Shown in pieces: positions 17,556-25,238 of a DNA stretch of 64,000 bases. The notes under the pieces are model-generated. The model was not told the DNA's origin and searched no databases. It was given only the letters and a program-made list of their open reading frames with translations. How positions within the stretch are numbered: the stretch's first letter is position 1; every line of letters begins with the position of its first letter. The DNA comes from Bacillus subtilis subsp. subtilis (GTDB lineage Bacteria > Pseudomonadota > Gammaproteobacteria > Xanthomonadales > Xanthomonadaceae): contig JAHREJ010000023.1 of NCBI GenBank assembly GCA_021733645.1, positions 1 to 64,000 of the forward strand, given 5' to 3'. Position numbers and translations under genes: made by a program.

Positions 17556-18335
17556 ATGTCCTTTCCCATCTTCCGCGGTGCGGTTCCGTTGCTGATGCTG
17601 CTGGCCTGCAGCCCGGCCAAGGCCGACGACGCCGATGGGCGCTGGCGTGTCGCCGTCGGCGCGGGGGCACAGCAACTGCCGCGCTGGCTGGGGTCGGACC
17701 GCCAGCAATGGCAGGCCATACCGTTCTTCGATATCCAGACGCCTGGCGGAAGTGAACTGTCCAGTACCGATGGCCTGAGCGTGCCGCTGGCCAAGGCGGG
17801 GCGATGGCAGGGCGGCGTCTATGGCGACTACCTGTGGGGCCGCAGCCGCAGCGATCTGGGCCCGGCGCTGGCCGATGCGCTGCCCACCCTGCACACCCGC
17901 CTGCACGCCGGTGGCTTCGTCCAGTACCAGGCCAGCACCGCGCTGTCCTTCGATGCACGGCTCGGGCACGACCTGGGCAGCAATGGCGCCTACCTCACCT
18001 TGTCTGCCGACTACGACCTGCCACCGGTGTGGTACCTGCAGCAGTCGCTTTCGCTGGGATGGCGCGGCATGAACGGTGCGGCCATGCGCCGCTACTTCGG
18101 CGTCAGCCCGGCGTCGGCGGCGCTGCTGGGCACCGATGCGTGGCAGCCGGGCAGTGGCAGCCAGCAGGCGTCGGCCAACTACAGCGTGTTCGTCCCCACC
18201 AGCCAGCACACCGGCCTGGCACTGTCACTGGAATATGCCCGGCTGCTGGGCGATGCCGCAGACAGCCCACTGGTCCAGCGTTTTGGCAGCCGCGGGCAGT
18301 GGGAGCGCTCGCTGGCCTTCGTTTACCACTTCTGA
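17556..18335 (+). CDS. MipA/OmpV-family outer-membrane protein
   Basis: A 259-residue exported beta-barrel protein. A signal peptide (GAVPLLMLLACSPAKAD) is followed by alternating amphipathic strands, and the chain ends in a C-terminal Phe (SLAFVYHF) as expected for outer-membrane insertion. WRVAVGAGAQQLPRWLGSD and GGVYGDYLWGRSRSDLG match the family. MipA was first described as scaffolding murein synthesis and degradation complexes, but most homologues have unknown roles. It runs opposite to the operons on both sides and overlaps the tail of the DegT-type gene by 13 bp. A GTG ten codons upstream is an alternative start. Confidence 0.7.
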   Translation: MSFPIFRGAVPLLMLLACSPAKADDADGRWRVAVGAGAQQLPRWLGSDRQQWQAIPFFDIQTPGGSELSSTDGLSVPLAKAGRWQGGVYGDYLWGRSRSDLGPALADALPTLHTRLHAGGFVQYQASTALSFDARLGHDLGSNGAYLTLSADYDLPPVWYLQQSLSLGWRGMNGAAMRRYFGVSPASAALLGTDAWQPGSGSQQASANYSVFVPTSQHTGLALSLEYARLLGDAADSPLVQRFGSRGQWERSLAFVYHF

Positions 18336-19531
18336 GGCGACAGCCCCTTGAGGATCGCGTCGATGTCGGCCTCGGTCCACCACGGGCTGTTGCCGAGGGT
18401 CAGCATGCGTGCGGCGAAGTCCTGTGCCTGTGGGGTGGCGGCGGCCGGAACGATGCCGCGCAGGTAGCTGTAGTCGGGCAGGGCGTGGATGAACATGCGG
18501 CTCACGCCAAGCCCGCCGGGCCACAGCGTAGCCAAGGCGGCATCGCGTGCGCGCTGGCTGGGCAGGCGCACCATCAGCAGCGGCCAGGTGCCGTGCGTGC
18601 CGGGCGCGTCATCCATCACGGTGATCCCCGGCAGCTGCTGCAGGCGATCGCGCAGGTGCAGCCCGCGCACGCGTGCGGCCTGCTGGAACGCCGGCAGGCG
18701 CCGCGCCGCACGTGCCCCCACCGACTGTCGCCAGCGGCTGACCTGGTGCTGCGGGATGTCCAGGGGAAACACGTCGCCAACGGCAGCCTCCCACGCATGC
18801 TGCTGCAGCGCCTGCCGAAGCGGGCGGCCATACACCAGCGGCAACAGCGACGGCCGATAGCACAGCGCCAGCCCCAGCAGTTGCGCACTGCGCAGCAGCT
18901 CCCAGCGCAGCCGGGGCGGCGCCATGCGCGTGGCGGTCTGGCGCAGGGCGTGGCGCAGGTCCGGTTGCCGGCTGACCAGCAGGCCGCCTTCGAACAGGCT
19001 CAAGCCCTTGCCCGCGGCCAGGCTGAAAAAACCGATGTCGCCGCGCAGGCCAACGCTGGCAGTACCGACACGCGCGCCGAGTGCCTGCGCGGCATCCTCG
19101 ATCACCCAGGCCCCCACCTCCGCGGCGATGGCGCAGGCCGCATCGACATCGGCCACGCGTCCGCCCAGATGGGTAGGCAGCACGGCCAACGTGCGTGAAC
19201 CGCAGGCCGCACGCAGGGCATCGGGGTCCATGTCGAAGTGGCCCGGGCGGGTATCGCAGGGCCGCACGCGCAGGCCGGCCGCGTGCACCGCGATGGCCAC
19301 CAGCGGGCAGGTGTAGGCCGGCACCACCACGGTGTCGCGGTCGGGGGCGCGCTGGCGCAGGGTGTGCAGGGCGATCAGCAGGGCGACGGTGCCCGAGCAG
19401 GTCAGTTGCAGCGCCGGGGTGCCGAGTTGCGCGCCCAGTACCACGGCCAGGTCACCGCCACCGGGCAGGAAGTCGCCGGCGTGCAGGGGCAGGCCGGCAG
19501 TCGGCGGCAGCTCGCGCGGCAGACCGATCAT
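18323..19531 (-). CDS. DegT/DnrJ/EryC1-type PLP enzyme
   Basis: A 402-residue PLP-dependent protein of the sugar-aminotransferase superfamily. LTCSGTVALLIALHTL and VVVPAYTCPLVAIAVHAAGL form the cofactor and acceptor region, VIEDAAQALGARVG carries the PLP-binding Asp, and FFSLAAGKGLSLFEGGLLVS contains the Lys. Relatives transaminate nucleotide-linked keto sugars (for example ArnB). Its start overlaps the stop of the second SMR gene as ATGA, making it the last of a four-gene operon with an alpha/beta hydrolase and a pair of ArnE/ArnF-like transporters. An envelope-linked amino-sugar or amino-lipid role is inferred. Confidence 0.75.
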   Translation of the reverse strand: MIGLPRELPPTAGLPLHAGDFLPGGGDLAVVLGAQLGTPALQLTCSGTVALLIALHTLRQRAPDRDTVVVPAYTCPLVAIAVHAAGLRVRPCDTRPGHFDMDPDALRAACGSRTLAVLPTHLGGRVADVDAACAIAAEVGAWVIEDAAQALGARVGTASVGLRGDIGFFSLAAGKGLSLFEGGLLVSRQPDLRHALRQTATRMAPPRLRWELLRSAQLLGLALCYRPSLLPLVYGRPLRQALQQHAWEAAVGDVFPLDIPQHQVSRWRQSVGARAARRLPAFQQAARVRGLHLRDRLQQLPGITVMDDAPGTHGTWPLLMVRLPSQRARDAALATLWPGGLGVSRMFIHALPDYSYLRGIVPAAATPQAQDFAARMLTLGNSPWWTEADIDAILKGLSPQKW

Positions 19532-19926
19532 GCCGATGGCCGCGGCGCGTGGTGGGGGTCGGCAGCTTCAGCACGACCCAGGCACAGGATGCCGGCGACG
19601 ATCAGTACCGCGCCCAGCAGGTGGTGCAGGGTCAGCGGCTCATGCAGCAACCACGCTGACAGCAGCAGCACGCTCACCACTTCCAGGTGCGAGGCGGCGA
19701 ATGCCGGGCCGATGGGGGCGTGGCGCAGCAGGCTCATCCAGGTGAAGAACGCGCCGATGTAGCCGATGATCGCGCCATACACCCACGGCTGCGACAGCAC
19801 CCGCAGCACCCAGGCCAGGTTGGCCTCCACCGGCAATGCGCCATCGCCGGCCAGTTTGAAACTCAGCTGGGCCAGTGTGTCGAACGCCATCAGCAGGGGA
19901 AAGCCGATCAGGTAGAGCCGCCTCAT
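19528..19926 (-). CDS. Small EamA/SMR membrane protein, ArnE/ArnF-like (second)
   Basis: A 132-residue protein with four TM helices. LLMAFDTLAQLSFKLAGDG is the conserved first helix with an acidic/Gln pair, and LEVVSVLLLSAWLLHEPLTL is the fourth-helix region typical of EamA/SMR proteins, including the invariant Glu-Pro. Size and its pairing with a similar gene resemble ArnE/ArnF, the heterodimeric flippase for aminoarabinose-phosphoundecaprenol. Both its ends overlap the neighbouring genes by 4 nt, so its synthesis is tightly coupled to the DegT-type enzyme. The substrate is unknown. Confidence 0.65.
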   Translation of the reverse strand: MRRLYLIGFPLLMAFDTLAQLSFKLAGDGALPVEANLAWVLRVLSQPWVYGAIIGYIGAFFTWMSLLRHAPIGPAFAASHLEVVSVLLLSAWLLHEPLTLHHLLGAVLIVAGILCLGRAEAADPHHAPRPSA

Positions 19927-20282
19927 GCGCCCAACCCCACCACGACTACGCCGGCGGTCACCAGCAGGATGCCGGCCAGGCGCAACGGGGTGAGCCGCTC
20001 ACCGAAGAACAGCCGGCCGGCCACCATCAGCGCGACGATGTTGATCGAGCCCAGCAGGACGCCAAGCGAGAGTGGCACCAGCGACAGGAATGCGATCCAG
20101 GCGACGAATTCCAGCACGTAGCAGGCGATGCCCAGCCACAGCCACGGGCGCCCCAGCATGTGCCGCCAGCGCTGCAGGCCTTCGCCATCCTGCGGGTCGG
20201 TGGCGGCCGCCTTGAACGCCAGTTGGCCGCCGGTGTCGAGCACCACGTTCACCAGCCACAAGGTGATGGCCAGCGACCCCAT
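19923..20282 (-). CDS. Small EamA/SMR membrane protein, ArnE/ArnF-like (first)
   Basis: A 119-residue four-helix membrane protein. WLVNVVLDTGGQLAFKAAAT is helix one, and GVLLGSINIVALMVAGRLFF with FGERLTPLRLAGILLV forms helices three and four. It begins one base after the alpha/beta hydrolase stop and overlaps the next SMR gene by 4 nt. Two different small subunits in tandem suggest an obligate heterodimer, as for ArnE/ArnF or paired SMR transporters. Confidence 0.65.
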   Translation of the reverse strand: MGSLAITLWLVNVVLDTGGQLAFKAAATDPQDGEGLQRWRHMLGRPWLWLGIACYVLEFVAWIAFLSLVPLSLGVLLGSINIVALMVAGRLFFGERLTPLRLAGILLVTAGVVVVGLGA

Positions 20283-20283
20283 C

Positions 20284-21138
20284 TCAGGCCACCGCCGGCA
20301 GCGTGGTACCGGCGACGGCCACGGCCTGGAAGAACGCGGCGCTGCGGCGGATCACCTCGCGGCGTTCGCGGTCGATGGTGATCATGTGGTAACTGTCGTC
20401 CAGCACCACCAGCTCGGTCGGGCCGCGCACGCGCGATACCACCAGTTCGGCGTTGCCCAGGCTGGCCACGTCGTCTTCGCGGGCATGCACCACCAGGCAC
20501 GGCGCGGTGACCTGGTGCAGGTGGCGGCGGGTCCAGTGCGACAACGCGCGCATCTCCGCCAGTGCGTGCCACGGATTGCCCGGCAGCCCGGCGGCGGCGC
20601 TGTCGCCGGACAGCATCGCCGCGCTCACCTGCGCGCGCAGGCGTTCATCGCGCAGGCCGTACGGGGGTTCTTCCATGAACATGCGGTCGCGGCCGATGCC
20701 CAGCCGCTTGAACCACGGCAGCAGGAACGACAGCCGCGCCACGGCCGGGATGTTCCAGCCGTCATAGCGGAACGTCGCCCCGTACACCCCCACGCCGTCC
20801 ACCCAGGTGGGGCGTCGCGCGGCCAGCGCCAGGGCCAGCACCGCACCCATCGACAAGCCCCCGACGAACAACTGGTCCACGCGTGCGCGCAGCGCATCGG
20901 CCGCGGTCTCCACGCCGTCGTACCACTGTTCCCAGTGGGACTGCAGCAGGTCTTCGACGGTGCCGCAGTGACCGGGCAGCTGCACCCCGTGCACGGTGAA
21001 GCCGGCCGCATGCAGGCCCTTGCCCAGCACCCGCATTTCCGCTGGCGTACCGGTGAGGCCGTGGATCAGCAGGACGCCCTGCCGGCCACCGGGATAGAAG
21101 AATTCATGGGAGGCGCTCACCTGTGGGGGCTCCAGCAC
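20284..21138 (-). CDS. Alpha/beta hydrolase, carboxylesterase/monoacylglycerol-lipase type
   Basis: A 284-residue serine hydrolase without a signal peptide. GVLLIHGLTGTPAEM is the oxyanion-hole region, VGGLSMGAVLALALAARRP holds the nucleophile Ser in GLSMG, HAREDDVAS provides the acid Asp, and DDSYHMITID the catalytic His. The order and spacing fit Est30/monoacylglycerol-lipase-like carboxylesterases. The start is GTG. It heads an operon of hydrolase, two SMR proteins and DegT-type enzyme, with only one base before the next ATG, so it may cleave an ester or acyl intermediate of that pathway. Confidence 0.75.
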   Translation of the reverse strand: MLEPPQVSASHEFFYPGGRQGVLLIHGLTGTPAEMRVLGKGLHAAGFTVHGVQLPGHCGTVEDLLQSHWEQWYDGVETAADALRARVDQLFVGGLSMGAVLALALAARRPTWVDGVGVYGATFRYDGWNIPAVARLSFLLPWFKRLGIGRDRMFMEEPPYGLRDERLRAQVSAAMLSGDSAAAGLPGNPWHALAEMRALSHWTRRHLHQVTAPCLVVHAREDDVASLGNAELVVSRVRGPTELVVLDDSYHMITIDRERREVIRRSAAFFQAVAVAGTTLPAVA

Positions 21139-21203
21139 GTCATGGGGGCGTGCAGGATCGCAACCGGGGTTTTCGCCAGCCTTTCATCGGCCCGCACGGG
21201 TCA

Positions 21204-22574
21204 TCAGCGCTTCAGGCGCGGCATCCGGATGGAGACGTTCAGGCCGCCCCCGGCGACGTTGAGGTAGGCGATACGCCCGTCCATGTGGTCCACCGCCGCA
21301 CGGGCGATGGCCAGGCCCAGGCCGGTGCCGGTTTCGCCGCTGCCCGGTGCGCGGAAGAAGCGCTCGCCCAGGCGCGGCATCACCTCCGGCGGCACGCCCG
21401 GCCCGTTGTCCTCCACCGACAGCTCCACCTGGCCCTCGTGCAGGCGCAGGCCGACACTGACCGTGGCTCCCTGGCCGGCGTAACGCAGCGCATTGTCGAT
21501 CAGGTTGTCCAGCGCTTCCTGCAGCAGCGCGGCATTGCCTTCCACCCACCACGGCCCGGCATCGTTGCGATAGCCCAGGTCCACACCGGCACGGATCGCG
21601 TCAGGCACGCGCGCGCCCACCCAGTGCGGCACGTGCATGCCCAGGTCCACGGGCTGCAGCGTATCGGGCATGGCCTGGGCGCGGGCCAACGCCAGCAGCT
21701 GGGTGCTGACCCGGGTGGTGCGCTCGTTGAGCCGACGGATGTGCTGGAGTGCGTCGCGCACGGACTGCGGATCGTCATGCGCCAGCGCCTGTTCCACGTG
21801 CAGGCCCATGCCGGTCAACGGCGAGCGCAACTGGTGGGCGGCATCGGCGATGAAGCGGTTCTGCAACGCGATCATCTCCGACTGCCGCGCGATCAGGCCG
21901 TCGATGGTGCTGATCAGCGGCTGGATTTCTTCGGGAACATCGGCATCGGAAATCGGGGTCAGCTCGCCTTCGCGCTGCGCCAGGCGCTGGGTGAGCGGGG
22001 TCAGGATGCGCAGTCCGCGGGTTACCCCGAACCAGACCAGTGCGGTCATGCACACGATCAGCGAGGTCATCAGCGGAACGGTGAGCATCAGGATTTCCTG
22101 CGCGCGATGGCGCCGGTCGGCCATGGTCTCGGCCACGGTGACGGCAAGCCGGTCCGACGGGTCGTTCAGTGCCTGCGTGCACACCGTGGCCATGCGCACC
22201 TGCTGCCCGTTGAGCGTGCCGTTGTAGAGCATCGACGGCGGTCCGCTGCATTCCTGCGACGGCGCATAGCCGCTGAAATCGGCATTGCCGCTGACCGTGC
22301 CGTGGCGGCTGCTGTCCACGTTGAAGTAACGGTGGCCGTCGGGGTCGTACTCGATCAGGAAGCGGGCCTGTGGCGACAGGTCGCTGGTGACCGGCATGGT
22401 GCTGAGCATCTGCGCGAAGGAGTGGGTGTCGTCGGTCAGGTTGCGGTCGTGGATGCGGTTGGAGTAGTCCAGCGCGATGTAATAGGTAAGGAAGGCATTG
22501 AGCGTGAGCAGGATCAGCATCGGCAGCGCCAGGAAGGCCAGCAGGCGCCGGCGCAGGCTGGGCCGGCCACGCAT
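21204..22574 (-). CDS. Sensor histidine kinase, TctE-like
   Basis: A 456-residue membrane kinase. TM1 (LLAFLALPMLILLTLNAFLT) is followed by a periplasmic 2CSK_N-type sensor of about 130 residues (IALDYSNRIHDRNLTDDTHS), a second TM near residue 170, a HAMP-like segment, and the DHp box DAAHQLRSPLTGMGLHVEQA with the phospho-His. LDNLIDNALRYAG, VEDNGPGVPPE and GTGLGLAIA are the N, G1 and G2 boxes of the ATPase domain. The sensor type is that of TctE and relatives responding to carboxylates; no tctCBA transport genes are nearby. Its ATG overlaps the regulator's stop. Confidence 0.85.
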   Translation of the reverse strand: MRGRPSLRRRLLAFLALPMLILLTLNAFLTYYIALDYSNRIHDRNLTDDTHSFAQMLSTMPVTSDLSPQARFLIEYDPDGHRYFNVDSSRHGTVSGNADFSGYAPSQECSGPPSMLYNGTLNGQQVRMATVCTQALNDPSDRLAVTVAETMADRRHRAQEILMLTVPLMTSLIVCMTALVWFGVTRGLRILTPLTQRLAQREGELTPISDADVPEEIQPLISTIDGLIARQSEMIALQNRFIADAAHQLRSPLTGMGLHVEQALAHDDPQSVRDALQHIRRLNERTTRVSTQLLALARAQAMPDTLQPVDLGMHVPHWVGARVPDAIRAGVDLGYRNDAGPWWVEGNAALLQEALDNLIDNALRYAGQGATVSVGLRLHEGQVELSVEDNGPGVPPEVMPRLGERFFRAPGSGETGTGLGLAIARAAVDHMDGRIAYLNVAGGGLNVSIRMPRLKR

Positions 22575-23245
22575 CACGGGGTGGTCTCTTCCAGCATGTA
22601 ACCCAGCCCGCGCACGGTGCGGATGCCCATGCCGCCGGGTTGCAACTTGCGGCGCAGGCGGTGCAGGGCGATGTCCAGCCCATTGTCGGTAAGGTCCTGG
22701 CCCCAGTCGCACAGGGCTTCCACCAGTTGCCCGCGCGAGACGATGCGGTCCGGGCGCACCGCCAGCGCCGAGAGCAGGCCGAAGTCGCGTGCGGTCAGCT
22801 CCAGCGGCGCATCGCCCATCCATACCCGGCGCCCGGGCAGGTCCAGTCGCAGCGGGCCGATGCGCAGCTCCGGGGCGCCATTGCTGGTTACCCGGCGCAG
22901 TTGCGCGCGCACACGGGCCTCGAACTCATCCAACGCGAACGGTTTGACCAGGTAATCGTCCGCACCCAGGTCCAGGATGCGCACCCGTTCGGCCAGCCCA
23001 TCGCGTGCGGTCACCACCAGCACGGCCAGCCCGTCACCGCGCTGGCGCAGCCGCTGCAGCACCTGCTGGCCTTCCATCTGCGGCAGGCCCAGGTCCAGCA
23101 CCAGCAGCGCGTAAGGGGTGGCCCCCAGCGCGGCATCGGCATGGGCGCCATTGTCGACGTGGTCCACCACATGGCCCTGGCGGCGCAGGGAGGCGCACAG
23201 ACCGGCGGCAATGTCCGGGTCATCTTCGGCGATGAGTACGCGCAA
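22574..23245 (-). CDS. OmpR-family response regulator, TctD-like
   Basis: A 223-residue two-domain regulator. The receiver begins MRVLIAEDDPDIAAGL, has the phospho-acceptor Asp in LLVLDLGLPQMEG (near residue 51) and the conserved Lys in DDYLVKPFALDE. The C-terminal winged helix contains LELTARDFGLLSALAV and DNGLDIALHRLRRKLQPGG. The start is TTG. It pairs with the kinase encoded directly downstream. Its targets cannot be read from sequence; no clear direct-repeat box was found. Confidence 0.85.
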   Translation of the reverse strand: MRVLIAEDDPDIAAGLCASLRRQGHVVDHVDNGAHADAALGATPYALLVLDLGLPQMEGQQVLQRLRQRGDGLAVLVVTARDGLAERVRILDLGADDYLVKPFALDEFEARVRAQLRRVTSNGAPELRIGPLRLDLPGRRVWMGDAPLELTARDFGLLSALAVRPDRIVSRGQLVEALCDWGQDLTDNGLDIALHRLRRKLQPGGMGIRTVRGLGYMLEETTP

Positions 23246-23401
23246 GGCCTGGCTCCAGTGACCGACGCCGCGCCGCCGGGGCGTGGGCTGCCGAGAGCGC
23301 GAAGCGTACCGCCACCGGGGGGCCGCAGGGCGTGAGCAGTCCGTTGCGGCGCGCTGGCGCTGGCCGATCGTTCAGCCATCACACCGGCGTTGGTGCCGCT
23401 T

Positions 23402-24067
23402 TCACCGCGTTGGCGGGTTTCCCGCGATCGTGCGTGCCCCGGTGATGATCATCCGCAGCATCTGCGAGAGCTGGTCGATCAGCTCGGCATCTTTTTCACG
23501 CGGCTGGTCCACCGCGGTGGCCCCCATCGCGAACACCAGCCGGGTGATCGCCTTGGAAGCCAGCGCCGGTTCGTGCAGCACTGCCCCGCCGTCGGCGGCG
23601 GCCAGCCGGATCAGGTCCACCCGGAGTTCGTCTTCGAAGTAGTTCAGTTCGCGGTCCACCGCCTGCTTGAACGCGTCCGAGCCGGCACTGCCTTCGCGCA
23701 GCAGGACGTGCAGCAGCCTGTCGTCGGCGCGCAGCTGCTCGAAGAAGGTTTCCACCGACAGCCGGATCACGCTGCGTTCGGAGGAGGCCGCGCGCTGGCG
23801 GGCCTCACCGATGATGGTGCGCAGCGAGCGCCCGGCCAGGTCGATCAACGCTACCGTCAATTCATCCATGTCGCGGAACTGGCGGTAGAACGAGTTCGGT
23901 GCGATGCCGGCCTCGCGCGCCACTTCACGCAGGCTGAGCGTGGAGACACTGCGGTGCGGGCCGATCAGCGCCAACGCGGCGGCCAGCAGGTCGTCGCGCG
24001 AGATCGAGGCTTTGCGCGCCGGATGGGCATCATCGGCGACGGACAGGGGCAGGTCTGGGGAGGTCAT
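23402..24067 (-). CDS. desT: TetR repressor of unsaturated fatty-acid synthesis (DesT/FabR-like)
   Basis: A 221-residue TetR protein. The HTH spans about residues 25-65 (SISRDDLLAAALALIG, then LSLREVAREAGIAPNSFYRQ, a form typical of FabR/DesT). The C-terminal ligand domain includes ETFFEQLRADDRLLHVLLRE and FEDELRVDLIRLA. DesT in Pseudomonas senses the saturated/unsaturated acyl-CoA balance and represses a divergent reductase-desaturase pair; the same arrangement occurs here. The ATG at 24067 is preferred over an upstream TTG. The 92-bp gap to the reductase carries several TGTAT/ATACA half-sites that are likely operators. Confidence 0.85.
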   Translation of the reverse strand: MTSPDLPLSVADDAHPARKASISRDDLLAAALALIGPHRSVSTLSLREVAREAGIAPNSFYRQFRDMDELTVALIDLAGRSLRTIIGEARQRAASSERSVIRLSVETFFEQLRADDRLLHVLLREGSAGSDAFKQAVDRELNYFEDELRVDLIRLAAADGGAVLHEPALASKAITRLVFAMGATAVDQPREKDAELIDQLSQMLRMIITGARTIAGNPPTR

Positions 24068-24110
24068 CGGGGGCAGGGCGGTCAAGTCCCTGAATCATAG
24101 CCCGTCCATC

Positions 24111-24156
24111 GGATATACAACTGTATACACGGCTGTATGCGCGTGCGTATAGTTGA
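24111..24156. promoter_or_regulatory. Operator/promoter region of the desT-desaturase divergon
   Basis: TATACA (24114-24119) and TGTATA (24122-24127) form a palindrome, overlapped by TGTATACA (24122-24129). A weaker palindrome of the CTGTATGC/GCGTATAG type follows (24133-24152). TATAGT at 24148-24153 resembles a -10 box only six bases before the reductase ATG, and there is no purine-rich ribosome-binding site, so the plus-strand transcript may be leaderless. The repeats are the best candidates for DesT-type binding sites. Confidence 0.45.
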
Positions 24157-24159
24157 CCC

Positions 24160-25236
24160 ATGAGCGCCCAACCCCGTCCCCCGAGCCGCCGCCGCAACCC
24201 GTTGTCGCCCCGCCAGTGGGTGTCCGAGGAACTGTTCGACTTCTGGGCCGGGCGGCTGCATCCGCTGTGGACCCTGCGTCGCGCGCGTGCCCGGCTGCTG
24301 GCGCGCACCCGCGCCAGCGCCGATGCGGTGACCCTGATCCTGCGGCCCAACCGGCATTTCCGTGGGCTGCAGCCTGGCCAGCACGTCACCCTGGGCGTGG
24401 ACGTGGAGGGGCGCCGCCTGTCGCGCAGCTACAGCCCCACGCCACTGGCTGACGGCACGCTGGCGATCACGGTCAAGGCCATTGAAGGTGGCAAGGTCAG
24501 CCAGCAGCTGGCCCAGCATGCCGCGATCGGCGACACCTTCGAGCTGGGCCAGGCTTTTGGCGAAATGTGCGTGGATGCCGGCGCGGGCCAACGCCGGCTG
24601 CTGTTGGCCGCCGGCAGCGGCATCACCCCGATGCGCGCGCTGCTGCGCCAGCTCGATGGCGCCGGCATGCCGGGCCAGGTTGACCTGGTGTACTGGGCGC
24701 GCCGCCGCGAAGAACTGTGTTTTGCCGACGAATTGGCCGCGCTGGCCGCACGCCACCCCAACCTGCGCGTGCACCTGGCACTGACCCGCGACCCGCAGGC
24801 CGCCGCGCCGCGTGTGGACGCCTATGCGTTCCACGCGCTGGGCGATATCAGCAGCGCTCAGGTCCTGGTGTGTGGCCCGGGCGGTTTCGTCGACGCCGCG
24901 CGCACGCGCCTGCACGGCCAGGTAGCGGCGCTGCAGTTCGAAGCATTCACCCCGCCGCAACTGCCCGAGGCCGAGACCGGCAGCGTGCAGGTTGAACTGC
25001 GCCGCAGCGGCCGCACCCTGACCCTGCCGCGCGGCACCTCGCTGCTGCAGGCGCTGGAAGCCGAAGGGCTGCGCCCGGCCAGTGGCTGCCGCATGGGCAT
25101 CTGCAATACCTGCGTGTGCGGCAAGGCGTCCGGTGTTACCCGCCACACCCTGACCGGCGACTACGCCAATGAACCGGCCACGCAAGTGAAGCTGTGCGTC
25201 AACAGCGCCAGCACCGACCTGATCCTGGAGCTCTGA
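24160..25236 (+). CDS. Ferredoxin reductase of a desaturase system (DesC-like)
   Basis: A 358-residue electron-transfer protein with three parts: an FAD domain (LSRSYSPTPL, near 85-95), an NAD(P)H domain (LLAAGSGITPMRALLRQL, near 150, and VLVCGPGGFVDAA), and a C-terminal plant-type 2Fe-2S ferredoxin domain with CRMGICNTC and a later Cys in VKLCVNSAS. It passes electrons to the membrane desaturase whose gene starts 2 nt after its stop. The order reductase-desaturase divergent from a TetR gene is that of the Pseudomonas desT-desCB locus. Confidence 0.88.
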   Translation: MSAQPRPPSRRRNPLSPRQWVSEELFDFWAGRLHPLWTLRRARARLLARTRASADAVTLILRPNRHFRGLQPGQHVTLGVDVEGRRLSRSYSPTPLADGTLAITVKAIEGGKVSQQLAQHAAIGDTFELGQAFGEMCVDAGAGQRRLLLAAGSGITPMRALLRQLDGAGMPGQVDLVYWARRREELCFADELAALAARHPNLRVHLALTRDPQAAAPRVDAYAFHALGDISSAQVLVCGPGGFVDAARTRLHGQVAALQFEAFTPPQLPEAETGSVQVELRRSGRTLTLPRGTSLLQALEAEGLRPASGCRMGICNTCVCGKASGVTRHTLTGDYANEPATQVKLCVNSASTDLILEL

Positions 25237-25238
25237 GC

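Noticed and set aside
21204-22574. Assignment of the two-component pair as tctDE controlling tricarboxylate uptake.
   Set aside because: The sensor type fits, but no tctCBA genes are adjacent and sensor residues do not identify a ligand, so only TctE-like/TctD-like was used.
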